Source: Enterobacteriaceae bacterium RIT714 (GTDB lineage: Bacteria; Pseudomonadota; Gammaproteobacteria; Enterobacterales; Enterobacteriaceae). Taken from it: a stretch of DNA of 64,000 bases. Shown here in pieces: positions 9,372 through 19,273 of the stretch. The notes under the pieces are model-generated. The model did no database searches, was not told the DNA's origin, and saw only the letters and a program-made list of their open reading frames with translations. The position numbers and the translations under genes were made by a program. Where the stretch lies: positions 248,001 through 312,000 of the forward strand of contig WJYB01000001.1 in NCBI GenBank assembly GCA_009668015.1. Reading direction: 5' to 3'. The first letter of the stretch is position 1; each line of letters starts with the position of its first letter.

Positions 9372-10020
9372 ATTCCTCGCTGTCGCCCGTGGGCAGCGGC
9401 CAGCCGCCCAGTCGTTTCCAGCGGTTTACGATCTCGCAGAATAATTCAGCAGTGCGTTCGGTGTCGTACAGCGCCGAGTGCGCCTGCGTGCCGTCGAAAT
9501 CAATCCCCGCAGTGATGCAGGCTTTAGACAACACGGTTTGACCCAGCGCCAGTCCGCTCAGCGCTGCGGTATCGAAAGTCACAAACGGGTGGAACGGGTT
9601 GCGTTTGAGCGATCCACGCTCTGCTGCGGCCATCATAAAGCTGTGATCGAAGGTGGCATTGTGGGCCACCATAATGGCGCGATTGCAGTTGCTGTCTTTC
9701 ATCCCTTTGCGCACCATTTTGAAAATGGCGTGCAGGGCATCATATTCACTGACCGCACCGCGCAGCGGGTTGGTCGGGTCGATGCCATTAAAGGCCAACG
9801 CTTCGGGCTGAAGATTTGCGCCTTCAAAAGGTTCAACATGGAAATGCAGCGTGGTGTCCGGTGTAAGCCAGCCCTGTTCATCCATTTTCAGCGTAATGGC
9901 TGCAATCTCAAGCAGCGCATCGGTTTTAGCGTTAAATCCGGCTGTTTCAACGTCAATGACAACAGGATAAAAACCACGAAAACGGTCGCACAGACCGGTA
10001 AGTTGAGCATTATCGGACAT
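9370..10020 (-). CDS. rnt: Ribonuclease T
   Basis: DEDDh 3'-5' exonuclease of 216 residues that trims the 3' end of tRNA (end turnover), 5S and 23S rRNA and also single-stranded DNA. The metal-binding residues Asp23, Glu25, Asp125 and Asp186 and the catalytic His181 are present ([28 protein letters not shown]). It is a cytosolic homodimer. It follows gloA on the same strand with a 96-bp gap that contains a hairpin. The lhr gene that follows rnt in K-12 is absent. Confidence 0.97.
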   Translation of the reverse strand: MSDNAQLTGLCDRFRGFYPVVIDVETAGFNAKTDALLEIAAITLKMDEQGWLTPDTTLHFHVEPFEGANLQPEALAFNGIDPTNPLRGAVSEYDALHAIFKMVRKGMKDSNCNRAIMVAHNATFDHSFMMAAAERGSLKRNPFHPFVTFDTAALSGLALGQTVLSKACITAGIDFDGTQAHSALYDTERTAELFCEIVNRWKRLGGWPLPTGDSEE

Positions 10021-10092
10021 CAGGGTCTCTTACAAGGGGAAAAAAGCAGTGCGTATTATGGCAAATTTTGTGAGGGGATGCAGTAAAACAAC

Positions 10093-10109
10093 GGGCGCAT
10101 AATGCGCCC
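10093..10109 (-). terminator. Hairpin after gloA
   Basis: On the minus strand GGGCGCA-TTA-TGCGCCC is followed by GTTGTTTTAC. A probable, perhaps leaky, terminator at the end of the nemR-nemA-gloA unit and upstream of rnt. Confidence 0.5.
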
Positions 10110-10116
10110 GGAGGGA

Positions 10117-10524
10117 TCAGTTACCCAGACCGCGACCGGCGTCTTTGGCTTCGATCAGTTCGATTTTGTAGCCGTCTGGATCTTCAACGAAGGCAATGAC
10201 CGTGCTACCACCTTTAACCGGACCCGCTTCGCGCGTCACGTTACCGCCATTGCGACGAATACGCTCGCATGCTTCGGCTGCGTTATCCACTTCCAGCGCG
10301 ATATGACCGTACGCGGTGCCCAGCTCATAGCTATCGACATCCCAGTTGTAGGTCAATTCAATGACCGCTTCATCACTTTCCGGACCATAGCCCACGAATG
10401 CCAGTGAATATTTGTACTCAGGGTTTTCACTGGTGCGCAGCAGTTGCATGCCCAGGACGTTGGTGTAGAACTCGATAGAACGTTGCAGGTCGCCAACGCG
10501 CAGCATGGTGTGAAGTAGGCGCAT
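10117..10524 (-). CDS. gloA: Lactoylglutathione lyase (glyoxalase I)
   Basis: Nickel-dependent glyoxalase I of 135 residues that converts the methylglyoxal-glutathione hemithioacetal to S-lactoylglutathione. The metal ligands His5, Glu56, His74 and Glu122 are all present in a duplicated beta-alpha-beta-beta-beta fold. It is a cytosolic dimer. It follows nemA on the same strand, and in E. coli nemR-nemA-gloA is one electrophile-induced transcript. A hairpin in the nemA-gloA gap may reduce readthrough. Bacterial enzymes of this short type use Ni, and a full nickel importer lies at 51-56 kb. Confidence 0.97.
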   Translation of the reverse strand: MRLLHTMLRVGDLQRSIEFYTNVLGMQLLRTSENPEYKYSLAFVGYGPESDEAVIELTYNWDVDSYELGTAYGHIALEVDNAAEACERIRRNGGNVTREAGPVKGGSTVIAFVEDPDGYKIELIEAKDAGRGLGN

Positions 10525-10582
10525 AATTTCCTCTTAACCAACTCAATGGCTTATCTTTTTGAACAGAAACGATGTTTTAGTA

Positions 10583-10604
10583 TAGCGGCGAATTGTCGCC
10601 GCTA
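10583..10604 (-). terminator. Hairpin between nemA and gloA
   Basis: TAGCGGCGA-ATTG-TCGCCGCTA is a perfect nine-pair stem about 20 bases after nemA. No T run follows on the minus strand, so it may act as an RNA-stability or processing element rather than a terminator. Confidence 0.4.
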
Positions 10605-10623
10605 TCAATGGACAATAGAGGGA

Positions 10624-11721
10624 TTACAGAGAAGGGTAGTCGGTGTAGCCTTCAGCGCCGCCGCCGTAGAAGCTCTCTGGACGCTGCGGGTTCAGCTCTG
10701 CTTTACGTTCAAGACGCGCCACCAGATCCGGGTTTGCAATGTAGTCACGACCAAATGCAACCGCGTCGATCAGACCTTTGTTAATCAGATCTTCCGCTTT
10801 TTCTGGCGTATACGCGCCAGCACCAATGATGACGCCATGGAAACGCGCACGAACTTTTTCACGGAAGGCATCGGAATACGGCTCGCCGCCCGCCCAGTCC
10901 GGCTCGGACATGTGCAGATAAGCAATACCGCGTTTCGCCAGCTCTTCAATCAGATACAGCGCATCGGCTTCTTCGTTTGGCCCGTTGTCTACGTTCTGGA
11001 ATGTTCCCACCGGAGAGACACGGATACCGATACGATCCGGGCTCCACTCCTGGCAAACGGCGTCAACCACTTCCAGCACCAGACGCGCGCGATTCTCAAC
11101 GCTACCGCCGTACTGATCGGTACGATGGTTGGAAGACGGGGAGAGGAACTGGTGCAACAGATAACCGTGTGCGGAGTGCAGTTCAACCAGATCGAAGCCA
11201 GCTTCACGGGCATTGGCTACCGCCTGGCGGAAATCATTGACGATCCCAGGGATTTCATTGAGTTCCAGCGCGCGTGGCATGGAAGTATCCACGCGGACAG
11301 GATGGCCGTTCTCATCACGAAGAGAGGTACGGGTTCCGGCACTCAGCGCAGAAGCAGAAACCGGTGCCTGGCCACCAGGCTGAATGGTGTTGTGAGAGAT
11401 ACGGCCGGTGTGCCACAGTTGCACCGCAATGCGGCCATCTTCAGCGTGAACGCCAGCGGTGATCTTTTTCCATGCGGCGATCTGCTCCGGGCTGTGCAAG
11501 CCGGGTGCGCCGGCATAGCCTTTCGCCTGGGCAGAAATCTGGGTGGCTTCAGAAATGATCAGACCGGAGCTTGCACGCTGGCGGTAATATTCACCCATCA
11601 GAGGTGTAGGGATATCACCCGGCTCAATGCTGCGCAGGCGGGTGAGGGGGGCCATCAACACGCGATTTGGCGCAGTGACCGCACCCACTTTCAAAGGGGT
11701 AAATAATTTTTCTGCTGACAT
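10624..11721 (-). CDS. nemA: N-ethylmaleimide reductase
   Basis: Old Yellow Enzyme family FMN flavoprotein of 365 residues that uses NADPH to reduce activated alkenes, maleimides and nitro compounds. It is a cytosolic TIM barrel with MAPLTRLRS near the start, [14 protein letters not shown] supplying the substrate-binding His pair, and [13 protein letters not shown] at the C-terminus as in E. coli. It lies 53 bp downstream of nemR in the same direction, with a second NemR-like half-palindrome in the gap. It is probably induced when electrophiles modify NemR. Confidence 0.97.
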   Translation of the reverse strand: MSAEKLFTPLKVGAVTAPNRVLMAPLTRLRSIEPGDIPTPLMGEYYRQRASSGLIISEATQISAQAKGYAGAPGLHSPEQIAAWKKITAGVHAEDGRIAVQLWHTGRISHNTIQPGGQAPVSASALSAGTRTSLRDENGHPVRVDTSMPRALELNEIPGIVNDFRQAVANAREAGFDLVELHSAHGYLLHQFLSPSSNHRTDQYGGSVENRARLVLEVVDAVCQEWSPDRIGIRVSPVGTFQNVDNGPNEEADALYLIEELAKRGIAYLHMSEPDWAGGEPYSDAFREKVRARFHGVIIGAGAYTPEKAEDLINKGLIDAVAFGRDYIANPDLVARLERKAELNPQRPESFYGGGAEGYTDYPSL

Positions 11722-11734
11722 AGTGGCTCCTGAG

Positions 11735-11749
11735 TAGACCGGTCGTCTA
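11735..11749 (-). promoter_or_regulatory. Degenerate NemR-like box between nemR and nemA
   Basis: TAGAC-CGGTC-GTCTA is a 15-bp inverted repeat resembling the NemR box upstream of nemR but one base shorter at the centre. It could be a second operator for nemA alone. Confidence 0.4.
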
Positions 11750-11774
11750 GTGTTTAGATAAATAAAAACGCCTG

Positions 11775-12374
11775 TTAAACGCCAGGCGTTGTGATGCTGT
11801 TTTCCACATGGGCCAGAGCGCTTTCAAGCGGGACGGCACTGCGGGAGATCTTGGCCTGCAGGTTGGCGCCTAACCACAGCGCGTAAAGTACCTGAGCCTG
11901 GGTCAATGGATGCCCGGCAAAGTTCAGCGATTTTTCCTCGCGACCCTTTTCCAGCGCCTGGGCCAGTAACGCAATCACACCACTGGCACCTTTATCCATT
12001 GCCGTGCGCATATCTTCAGAGAGATCGCACACTTCGGCAGACAATTTAACCGTCAGGCAACCGCTGATAATGCCCTGCTGGCAAAACTGCGTCAGCGTTT
12101 GCTGATAGTAGTTAAGAACACGGTCCCGATAGCTTCCTTCGCCACTGGAGAAGTGAATGGCAAGCCGCTCGTGATAACTGGCATAGTGCCTTTCCAGCAT
12201 CGCAACGCCAAACGCTTCTTTGGAGCGAAAGTAGTGATAAAACGAACCTTTGGGAACCTCAGCGGTTTTAAGCAACTCGCTGAGGCCCATGCCGGTGAAA
12301 CCGCGATGCATACAAAGACGCTCGCCGGTTGCCAGTAAATGTTCGCGGGTATCGTGTTCAGTATTTCTGTTCAT
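11775..12374 (-). CDS. nemR: TetR-family electrophile-sensing repressor NemR
   Basis: A TetR-type repressor of 199 residues whose helix-turn-helix is at about 28-48 ([20 protein letters not shown]). Cys106, the redox-sensing cysteine of E. coli NemR that reacts with hypochlorite, methylglyoxal and quinones, is conserved in [16 protein letters not shown], as is Cys116. It is the first gene of nemR-nemA-gloA. A perfect NemR box sits 14 bases upstream of its start codon, giving autoregulation. The phosphoethanolamine transferase gene ends only 38 bp upstream on the same strand, without a clear terminator. Confidence 0.96.
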   Translation of the reverse strand: MNRNTEHDTREHLLATGERLCMHRGFTGMGLSELLKTAEVPKGSFYHYFRSKEAFGVAMLERHYASYHERLAIHFSSGEGSYRDRVLNYYQQTLTQFCQQGIISGCLTVKLSAEVCDLSEDMRTAMDKGASGVIALLAQALEKGREEKSLNFAGHPLTQAQVLYALWLGANLQAKISRSAVPLESALAHVENSITTPGV

Positions 12375-12387
12375 CCGCGCACTGTAC

Positions 12388-12403
12388 TAGACCATTCGGT
12401 CTA
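12388..12403 (-). promoter_or_regulatory. NemR operator
   Basis: TAGACC-ATTC-GGTCTA is a perfect palindrome with a four-base centre, matching the NemR box of E. coli, in the 38-bp gap before nemR. Confidence 0.85.
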
Positions 12404-12412
12404 GTGCAAGCG

Positions 12413-14044
12413 TCAGCTTGTGCGACAGGAGGTCAAAATGTCCATCTGCGGCTGATAAACCGCTGATTTGACGTCCATCATGCCCAGCACCGTGGAGAAT
12501 AAATTGTCCTGCGAAACCGCTGTGTCGGATGCTTGCTTACGCAAACAAGGCTCATTGATGCGGTAGTTTTTAACGTAATCGGGCGATAACCAGAACATAA
12601 ACGGAATATGGGTTTGCTGTTCAGGTGCCAGTAGATACGGGGTTCCATGAAGATACAGCCCGTTTTCCCCCAGTGACTCCCCGTGATCGGAAAGGTAAAT
12701 CAGCGCGGTGTTCATCGTCGCCTGACGGGTTTTTAGGGCATCAATAGTCCGACTGACCACGCTGTCCGTATAGAGGATGGTGTTGTCATACGTGTTCATC
12801 AAGGCCTGATGGTCGCAGTCCTGGATCTGATTGGTATCGCAGGTTGGTGTAAATTTCCGGAAGGCCTGCGGGTAGCGTTGGTAGTAGGCCGGACCGTGGC
12901 TCCCCATCAGATGAATCACCAGCACGGAATCCTGCTTCAGGCCGTCCAGTACGTTATCCAGGCGGTTAAGATTCACATCGTCTATACACGATTTATCCTG
13001 GCAGAACTGATCCAGTTTCCACTGCGTCATATCGGTATGAGGTATGCGATTGCACGCCCCTTTACAGCCGCCGTCGTTTTCGCGCCACAGCAGATTAACA
13101 CCCGCATGCGCCAGCACATCGAGCAGACCTTCCTGGTGACGGGCTAAATCGGCATCGTATTTCTTGCGCGGCATACCGGAGAACATGCACGGTACGGAAA
13201 CAGCCGTTTCGGTGCCGCAGGAAGAAGCCTGCGGGAAGTTAATCATGTCTTCTTTTTTCAGCTGCGGATTGGTGTCGCGCCCGTACCCATTCAGGGAATA
13301 ATTCTGCGCCCGGGATGCTTCGCCAATCACCAGAACCAGCACGGTCTTCTTCTGCTGAGCCAGGATCACCGGGCCTTTATGCGCATCCTCACCAAGACGT
13401 ACCAGCGTTTGATCGCCGGCAAACCAGCGATTCTTGCTGTATTTCACTACGGCACTGATGTAGTTGGCGGGCGTGACCATTTTGACGATGGTTTTATTGT
13501 TGCGAAACAGCGAGGCGTAATCTTTATAGAACAGGGATGCCACCAGAATAATCACCATCAGCGCACCAAGAATGGCCGCTACGCGCATCAGCAGGGTGTA
13601 CCACCATTTTCCTGAACGCACATGAATAAATAGCAGAACCATAGACGGGATCAGGCCAGCAATCCCGATCCACAGCAGCATCTGCGGCGTGACCAGCGCG
13701 GTGGCTTCCTGAGAGTTAGTCTCAAAGACATTCTCCATCATGTTCTGGTCGATGACAGCGCCGTAGGTAAACATAAAGTAGGTTGCCGCGGCACATCCCA
13801 GCGTTAACAGGATCAGCAGGGGTTTACGAATTAAAGGAATATTGAGCAGGCTGAAAACAATCACCCAGCCACAAAACAGCACCAGCGGAATGGAGGCGGC
13901 GAACAGCAAGTCGTGCAGATGCTCTGGGGAGATAATCTCCCAGCTACGACGGATAAAAAGCGCGTTGAGGGCGGTGAAGAACAACGCGCATCCAAGAGTA
14001 AATTTAATATCGTTACATTGTAACTTTTTCACAGGCCACATCAT
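12413..14044 (-). CDS. Phosphoethanolamine transferase, EptA/MCR type
   Basis: An inner-membrane protein of 543 residues with five N-terminal membrane helices (about 15-175) and a periplasmic alkaline-phosphatase-like sulfatase domain. The nucleophile region SSCGTETAVSVPCMFSG (Thr280 by position), VIGEASRAQNYSLNGYG with a metal-binding Glu, and SDHGESLGE with the metal Asp-His are all present, along with several Cys pairs. The family moves phosphoethanolamine from phosphatidylethanolamine to lipid A, which lowers polymyxin binding. It is most like chromosomal EptA, but no basRS genes accompany it, so the exact acceptor is uncertain. This gene is not at this place in K-12. It appears intact. 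Confidence 0.85.
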   Translation of the reverse strand: MMWPVKKLQCNDIKFTLGCALFFTALNALFIRRSWEIISPEHLHDLLFAASIPLVLFCGWVIVFSLLNIPLIRKPLLILLTLGCAAATYFMFTYGAVIDQNMMENVFETNSQEATALVTPQMLLWIGIAGLIPSMVLLFIHVRSGKWWYTLLMRVAAILGALMVIILVASLFYKDYASLFRNNKTIVKMVTPANYISAVVKYSKNRWFAGDQTLVRLGEDAHKGPVILAQQKKTVLVLVIGEASRAQNYSLNGYGRDTNPQLKKEDMINFPQASSCGTETAVSVPCMFSGMPRKKYDADLARHQEGLLDVLAHAGVNLLWRENDGGCKGACNRIPHTDMTQWKLDQFCQDKSCIDDVNLNRLDNVLDGLKQDSVLVIHLMGSHGPAYYQRYPQAFRKFTPTCDTNQIQDCDHQALMNTYDNTILYTDSVVSRTIDALKTRQATMNTALIYLSDHGESLGENGLYLHGTPYLLAPEQQTHIPFMFWLSPDYVKNYRINEPCLRKQASDTAVSQDNLFSTVLGMMDVKSAVYQPQMDILTSCRTS

Positions 14045-14188
14045 AAAAAACCATCTGTTTTAGTAATGAGGCGAGTATAGGGAGGGAAGATTAGTGAAAC
14101 CTTAATGCGATATTTCTGCTTGAAAGCCCTTGCAGACGGCACGTTTAGCGTCTTCACTGTAGGTGATAATCGGTTTCAGGAGGTGCGT

Positions 14189-14428
14189 GTGGCAGAGCAA
14201 CTGGAGTTTTTCCCCATCCAGAGCCCGTGCCGGGGAATTTGTCAGTCAGATGAACGCGGGTTTTGTCGGGGCTGTATGCGCAGTCGCGATGAGCGTTTTA
14301 ACTGGCAAAAAATGAGTGATGTGCAAAAGCAGGACGTTATACGCCTGTGCCGGCAGCGCTTATTGCGCAAATTACGCGCAAACAAACCCTCTGAAAACGA
14401 AGAACCCCAGCAACCTTCACTTTTTTAG
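14189..14428 (+). CDS. ydhL: DUF1289 protein YdhL
   Basis: A small cytosolic protein of 79 residues with a cysteine cluster SPCRGICQSDERGFCRGC that probably binds metal or a cluster; its function is unknown. I chose the GTG at 14189 because AGGAGG lies six bases upstream and it gives the same length as E. coli YdhL. It precedes ydhF by 48 bp on the same strand, as in E. coli, and the two may be cotranscribed. Confidence 0.85.
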   Translation: MAEQLEFFPIQSPCRGICQSDERGFCRGCMRSRDERFNWQKMSDVQKQDVIRLCRQRLLRKLRANKPSENEEPQQPSLF

Positions 14429-14476
14429 CGGCGTAACTGCGTATACTCATGACATTACTTCCTTGAGGAAATTGTT

Positions 14477-15373
14477 ATGGTTCAGCGTATTGCCCTCGCA
14501 CCACAGGGCCCGGAGTTTTCGCGTTTTGTGATGGGTTACTGGCGTCTGATGGACTGGAATATGTCCCCCCGCCAGTTGGTCAGTTTCATTGAAGAACACC
14601 TTGATCTCGGTATCACCACCGTTGACCATGCCGATATCTACGGCGGTTACCTGTGCGAAGCTGCCTTTGGCGAGGCGATGAAACTCGCGCCAGCGCTGCG
14701 CGATCGCCTGGAGATTGTCACCAAATGCGGTATCGCCACCACCGCGCGCGAAGAAAATGTCCTGGGTCACTACATTACCGACAGCGATCATATTATTAAA
14801 AGCGCCGAGCAGTCGCTGGTCAATCTGGCCACTGACCGCCTGGATTTGCTGCTGATCCATCGTCCCGATCCCCTGATGAATGCAGACGACGTTGCAGAAG
14901 CGTTTCTGAATCTGCATCAGAGCGGTAAGGTGCGCCACTTTGGGGTATCAAACTTTACCCCGGCCCAGTTTGCGCTTCTGCAGTCTCGCCTGCCGTTCAC
15001 GCTGGCAACCAATCAGGTTGAAATCTCTCCGGTGCATCAGCCGCTGTTGCTGGACGGGACGCTCGACCAACTGCAGCAGCTGCGTATCCGTCCGATGGCC
15101 TGGTCTTGCCTGGGCGGCGGACGTCTGTTCAACGATGAGGCTTTCCAGCCGCTGCGCAACGAGCTTGAGACTGTCGCTCGCGAACTGAATGCAGAGAGCA
15201 TTGAACAGGTGGTTTACGCCTGGATCCTGCGTTTACCGTCGCAACCGCTGCCGATTATCGGCTCCGGTAAAATTGAGCGCGTGCGTTCGGCGATTGCCGC
15301 CGAAGAGTTACAAATGACGCGCCAGCAATGGTTCTGTATTCGTAAAGCTGCGCTGGGATACGACGTGCCATAA
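14477..15373 (+). CDS. ydhF: Aldo/keto reductase YdhF
   Basis: Probable NADPH-dependent oxidoreductase of 298 residues, a TIM barrel of the aldo-keto reductase superfamily. The catalytic Asp-Tyr pair is in DHADIYGGY, the Lys in VTKCG and the His in LLIHRPDP. The cofactor-binding PIIGSGKIERV lies near the C-terminus. It is cytosolic; the substrate is unknown. It is full length compared with E. coli YdhF. Confidence 0.93.
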   Translation: MVQRIALAPQGPEFSRFVMGYWRLMDWNMSPRQLVSFIEEHLDLGITTVDHADIYGGYLCEAAFGEAMKLAPALRDRLEIVTKCGIATTAREENVLGHYITDSDHIIKSAEQSLVNLATDRLDLLLIHRPDPLMNADDVAEAFLNLHQSGKVRHFGVSNFTPAQFALLQSRLPFTLATNQVEISPVHQPLLLDGTLDQLQQLRIRPMAWSCLGGGRLFNDEAFQPLRNELETVARELNAESIEQVVYAWILRLPSQPLPIIGSGKIERVRSAIAAEELQMTRQQWFCIRKAALGYDVP

Positions 15374-15454
15374 TCGCGTATTCAAACGACTTTCCGGTTA
15401 AATCATGGCCCCTGGTATAAGCTTAAGGGGCAAATGATAACCCGTGGAGGTCAT

Positions 15455-15973
15455 ATGAAGCGTTTTGCTCTGGCAATGATCGCGCTGGCGGTTTGCGCAG
15501 GTGCGCAGGCAGCCAGCGATGAAGTTGAAATGAACCTTGTCACCCCTCAGGGGATCGGCCAGTCGATTGGGACAGTAAAAATTACTGAAACCGACAAGGG
15601 CCTGGAGTTTTCCCCCAGCCTCAAAGCTCTCCCGCCTGGTGAACATGGCTTCCATGTTCATGCTAAAGGCAGTTGCCAACCCGCAATGAAAGAAGGCAAA
15701 GCCTCCGCTGCAGAGGCGGCTGGCGGCCATTTTGATCCTCATCAAACCGGAAAACATGAAGGGCCCGACGGGATGGGGCACACAGGCGATCTCCCGGTTC
15801 TGGTCGTGAACAATGACGGCAAAGCCACGGAGTCGGTTATCGCTCCGCGGCTGAAAAAACTGGATGAGATTAAGGGTAAAGCGCTGATGGTCCATGTGGG
15901 TGGCGATAACATGTCCGATCAGCCTAAACCGCTGGGTGGCGGCGGGGCACGTTACGCCTGCGGGGTGATTTGA
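15455..15973 (+). CDS. sodC: Superoxide dismutase [Cu-Zn], periplasmic
   Basis: A precursor of 172 residues with a signal peptide cleaved after CAGAQA (about residue 19). The mature enzyme removes superoxide in the periplasm. Copper and zinc ligands are in [27 protein letters not shown] and GHTGDLP; the disulfide Cys are in KGSC and YACGVI. GGAGG at 15446-15450 precedes the ATG at 15455 by four bases. The last 22 bases overlap the 3' end of convergent ydhK, so the two transcripts are antisense to each other at their ends. Confidence 0.97.
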   Translation: MKRFALAMIALAVCAGAQAASDEVEMNLVTPQGIGQSIGTVKITETDKGLEFSPSLKALPPGEHGFHVHAKGSCQPAMKEGKASAAEAAGGHFDPHQTGKHEGPDGMGHTGDLPVLVVNNDGKATESVIAPRLKKLDEIKGKALMVHVGGDNMSDQPKPLGGGGARYACGVI

Positions 15974-17985
15974 TCGCTGATAGTGCCGGGCGGTGGCGCT
16001 TGTTCAAGCTGAGAAAGTGAGCAGTGCAAGCGCCAGATCAGAGAGGCCAAATCGCGCGCTGCCGGAAGATGGTGGTGCGCGAGGGTATCGCAAATCCGCT
16101 GTAACTCCACAAGAGTTAACGCAAGCGAGCGTTGTTGAACCCCGCGGTCGCTCATCACATCCCGCAGCAGGGAGATACAGACATCACGCACCTGAGAAAG
16201 CGGGTCGGAGCGAGTTTCCCAGCCGCGCAGCTGCCACACCACATGCGAGCAGTTTAGTAGCACTACACCCCAGCGCAACAACCATCGGCGCGACAACTCA
16301 TCCTGGCTGTTATTCAACTGGCTGACGTGATGGTAAACCAGCGACTCGTATTCACTTTCCCGAAGCTGAGGCCTGCGGCTGAGCTGATCGACAAATCCGC
16401 GACGTAACTCGCGAATGTGGCGACGGCTTTTGCGGGCATCTGAGCCGGGTCTGAGTACCGCAAACGCCAGCCATGCCAGCCCCACACCTAAAATTTTCGC
16501 CAGATTATCATTCAGAAAATCGGCGTAATCATAGACTGGCGGATTGGTGACCGAGATAAACGAACCCATAAAAACAATCAGCTGCCCCCAGAGCCCGGCG
16601 AGCTTTGGCATTTGCAATTTGAGAAGTTGCATCGTGGTGAGCAAAGGGAACAGGAACAGCAGGAATTGCCACAGATCGGTTATCTGCACCATCAGACCAA
16701 ATTTCACCGCAAAACTGAACAGCGACAACAGCACCAGCGTGCGCAGCAGCAGCGTGAGCGAGTTAAACGGCGAGGCGACAACGGAATAGAGCACGCAGCT
16801 GATTGCCGCCAGCGTCAACGCGGCGCTGCCCGATTCCCACTGGGTGGTAATACTCCAGGCGCCCACCAGCGTCAGGGCGCAAAAGGTACGAAAACCGCTC
16901 CATGCCGCTTCCATATTGTCGGTGTGTCTTGCCAGCGCGGGGCTGCCCGGAACGGCGAACTCAGTGATCGGCGTGGCGTTTTCGATCGCCTGAATCCAGC
17001 GGCTGCTGCGCAGATATAAGCGACAGAAATACTGCAATCGTTGCCAGAAGGCGCGGTGGCGATAATCGTTGTCGTCGGTGGGCGCGAGCGGGGCAATGAT
17101 CCGTGCTATCTGGTAGAAATCAGCCTGCGGGTGAGCCAGCGCGGCCAGCATCTTTTCAATAGTTTCACGGGTATTTGCCGGCGGATCAGGCCAGTTGAGC
17201 AGCATTCTGCGCAGGCTGGAGATCGCGCTGGTCATTCTGAGCTGCTGATGAAGCAGATAATTCAGCAGCGTATTTTGCCGACGAAAGCGGTAATGGCTCC
17301 AGAAAGCCTGGATGCGCAGCAGGTTCATGGTCAGGATCTGGCCAATCACCTTTTCATGGGCGAGACGCATCGCATCGTTAGTGTCAGGTTGCCAGAGTAA
17401 ACTGGCATGTTCCAGCAGGCGCGTATGCATGGTTTTTAACGCCGAAATCAGCGTTGTCCCGTCGGAAGTGCTTGGCAGGATCATCATCATGACCCCGCCG
17501 CAGAGAATACCGATGATCACTTCACACACGCGGGCCTGAGCGATATCCCACAGTTCCGTGGTATCCAGAACATTCACCACCGGAAACGCAATGATCGCGG
17601 CGGTGTATCCCGCCAGCTGGAAGGCGTAGGCCACGTTGTTGGTAAAGTGGGCGCAGGCCCAGGTACAAAAGCCCAGCCATGCCGCCATGCTGAATAAAAA
17701 GAGCCACGGATCGTTGAGCGTATGCCCGGCAATGATCAGCGCCGCCGTTGCTCCCAGCAGACTGCCGGCGACGCGCCCGAGACTTTTACTGATCACCCCG
17801 CCAACGGTGGGAAAACTCACCACCGCCGCAGAGGTCATCGCCCAGTAGGGTTCATCCAGATTCAGATAATAGGCGACGGTGAGGGCCAGGCACATGGCGA
17901 TACCGTTGCGCAAAGCGTAACGCCACTGAGGCGCAGTGGCTTTGAACCACGGCATCTTTCGCCATGAATAAGAAGAGAGGTCCAT
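15952..17985 (-). CDS. ydhK: FUSC-family inner-membrane transporter YdhK
   Basis: Probable efflux protein of 677 residues related to AaeB: two blocks of about five or six membrane helices (about 25-170 and 360-515), each followed by a cytoplasmic helical domain. It is the last gene of ydhI-ydhJ-ydhK, overlapping the ydhJ stop codon by one base. With the membrane fusion protein YdhJ it would move small aromatic or similar molecules across the envelope; the substrate is unknown. Its 3' end overlaps sodC by 22 bp with no terminator visible between. Confidence 0.93.
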   Translation of the reverse strand: MDLSSYSWRKMPWFKATAPQWRYALRNGIAMCLALTVAYYLNLDEPYWAMTSAAVVSFPTVGGVISKSLGRVAGSLLGATAALIIAGHTLNDPWLFLFSMAAWLGFCTWACAHFTNNVAYAFQLAGYTAAIIAFPVVNVLDTTELWDIAQARVCEVIIGILCGGVMMMILPSTSDGTTLISALKTMHTRLLEHASLLWQPDTNDAMRLAHEKVIGQILTMNLLRIQAFWSHYRFRRQNTLLNYLLHQQLRMTSAISSLRRMLLNWPDPPANTRETIEKMLAALAHPQADFYQIARIIAPLAPTDDNDYRHRAFWQRLQYFCRLYLRSSRWIQAIENATPITEFAVPGSPALARHTDNMEAAWSGFRTFCALTLVGAWSITTQWESGSAALTLAAISCVLYSVVASPFNSLTLLLRTLVLLSLFSFAVKFGLMVQITDLWQFLLFLFPLLTTMQLLKLQMPKLAGLWGQLIVFMGSFISVTNPPVYDYADFLNDNLAKILGVGLAWLAFAVLRPGSDARKSRRHIRELRRGFVDQLSRRPQLRESEYESLVYHHVSQLNNSQDELSRRWLLRWGVVLLNCSHVVWQLRGWETRSDPLSQVRDVCISLLRDVMSDRGVQQRSLALTLVELQRICDTLAHHHLPAARDLASLIWRLHCSLSQLEQAPPPGTISDQITPQA

Positions 17986-18851
17986 CAGTGTGTTCCGATG
18001 GACACGGTACAGGTTGTCCCGGAGACCAGGGTGATCCCTTCAGGCACGTTGTCGAACTCCACGCGAACCGGAACGCGCTGAGCCAGACGCACCCACGGCA
18101 CATTAGGTTTGATATCGGGAACCAGCCCTGAATCGGTCTCCACACTTTGATCGTAGATCGCCCGACCAATACTGGCTACGTGACCCTGTAACGTTTTCGA
18201 GCCACTGTACAATGTGATTTGCGCCGGTGCGCCTTGCTGGATATGGCGAAGTTTGGTCTCTTCAAAATAACCGACGACATAGAATGAGTGGCTATCCACC
18301 AGCGCAAAAACCGGTTGACCCTGCGTGGCGTAGTCGCCCACCCGGGTTGAAAGATTGGTCACCCACCCGTCAACCGGTGCTTTGACGACGGTTTGCGTCA
18401 GCTGCCACTGAGCCTGTTTAAGCGTGGCTTCAGCCACGTCGACGCTGGCCTGCATCGCTTTAACGTTGATATTCGCGGTGTCCAGATCCTCTGCGGAGAT
18501 GTAGTTCTGCGACAGATGGCGGCGGCGATTGGCTTCGTTGTTAGCTTTAGCCAGATCGGACTGCGCTTTTGCCAGCTGAGCCTGCGCGTTTAGCACCGCG
18601 ATATGAAACGGCGTCTCATCAATGCGGAATAAAACCTCTCCCTCTTTAACAAACTGATTATCCTTAATTAACAGGGTAGTGATACTGCCAGAGACCTGCG
18701 GGGTGATGCTGACCTGCTCGGCGCGGACCTTGCCATCCCGGGTCCACGGTGATTGCATATAAAAATTCCACAGCCACCATCCGGCAATGAGAGCTAGGGC
18801 CAACACAATCAGAGTGGAAAAGTATTTAAGCGTTTTCAACGTATTCACCAC
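17985..18851 (-). CDS. ydhJ: HlyD-type membrane fusion protein YdhJ
   Basis: A periplasmic adaptor of 288 residues with one N-terminal membrane anchor (about 7-27), a lipoyl-like/barrel-sandwich domain split around an alpha-helical hairpin (about 90-165, Ala/Gln-rich) and a beta-barrel. It is related to AaeA and EmrA. It is translationally coupled on both sides: it overlaps the end of ydhI by 7 bp and the ydhK start by 1 bp. Confidence 0.93.
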   Translation of the reverse strand: MVNTLKTLKYFSTLIVLALALIAGWWLWNFYMQSPWTRDGKVRAEQVSITPQVSGSITTLLIKDNQFVKEGEVLFRIDETPFHIAVLNAQAQLAKAQSDLAKANNEANRRRHLSQNYISAEDLDTANINVKAMQASVDVAEATLKQAQWQLTQTVVKAPVDGWVTNLSTRVGDYATQGQPVFALVDSHSFYVVGYFEETKLRHIQQGAPAQITLYSGSKTLQGHVASIGRAIYDQSVETDSGLVPDIKPNVPWVRLAQRVPVRVEFDNVPEGITLVSGTTCTVSIGTH

Positions 18852-19081
18852 GCAATCAGCAAAGTAAGGCTAAGACAAACAGAGAGGGCAAACAGCGAAA
18901 GATCCATCAGCATGGGATGCCAGATTTCGCCGGAATACATCCAGTCACGAAGCAGTCGATGCGCGATAAGCCAGATCAAAAAACCCAGCATCACTGCTTT
19001 GAACAACGGAGGAAAATAGACAGACGCACCGACGATCAGGTCCTGAAGGGGTAACCCCGCGGAGCTAAATGAGAACTTCAC
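18845..19081 (-). CDS. ydhI: DUF1656 inner-membrane protein YdhI
   Basis: Small membrane protein of 78 residues with two hydrophobic segments (about 22-42 and 58-76). This family occurs almost always next to an AaeA/AaeB-type pair and is assumed to be part of that efflux complex. First gene of ydhIJK, divergent from slyA across a 192-bp gap. In E. coli and Salmonella slyA represses or modulates this operon; a perfect SlyA palindrome sits in the gap. Confidence 0.9.
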   Translation of the reverse strand: MKFSFSSAGLPLQDLIVGASVYFPPLFKAVMLGFLIWLIAHRLLRDWMYSGEIWHPMLMDLSLFALSVCLSLTLLIAW

Positions 19082-19245
19082 GAGCAGAGATCCTTTGCAG
19101 TGGAGAATGAGCCTCAGCGGCCTGGGTTAGCACGAACGCGTGCTTTGAGTAAGTGTAAAACAAATGTCTAAAACGGATGAATGAAGTATTGCATTTGTTT
19201 TGGCAATATAAATGCTGCACACTATTCTAAAATCAGTATAATAAC

Positions 19246-19257
19246 TTAGCAAGCTAA
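19246..19257. promoter_or_regulatory. SlyA operator
   Basis: TTAGCAAGCTAA is a perfect 12-bp palindrome identical to the SlyA consensus. It lies just upstream of slyA in the gap divergent from ydhI, so it can give autoregulation and control of ydhIJK. Confidence 0.85.
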
Positions 19258-19273
19258 TTATAAGGAGATGAAA

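Noticed and set aside
10546-11706. A long open frame (386 codons) opposite nemA
   Set aside because: It is the shadow of a highly expressed, codon-biased gene. It has no homology, no ribosome site, and its sequence is rich in residues typical of antisense frames.
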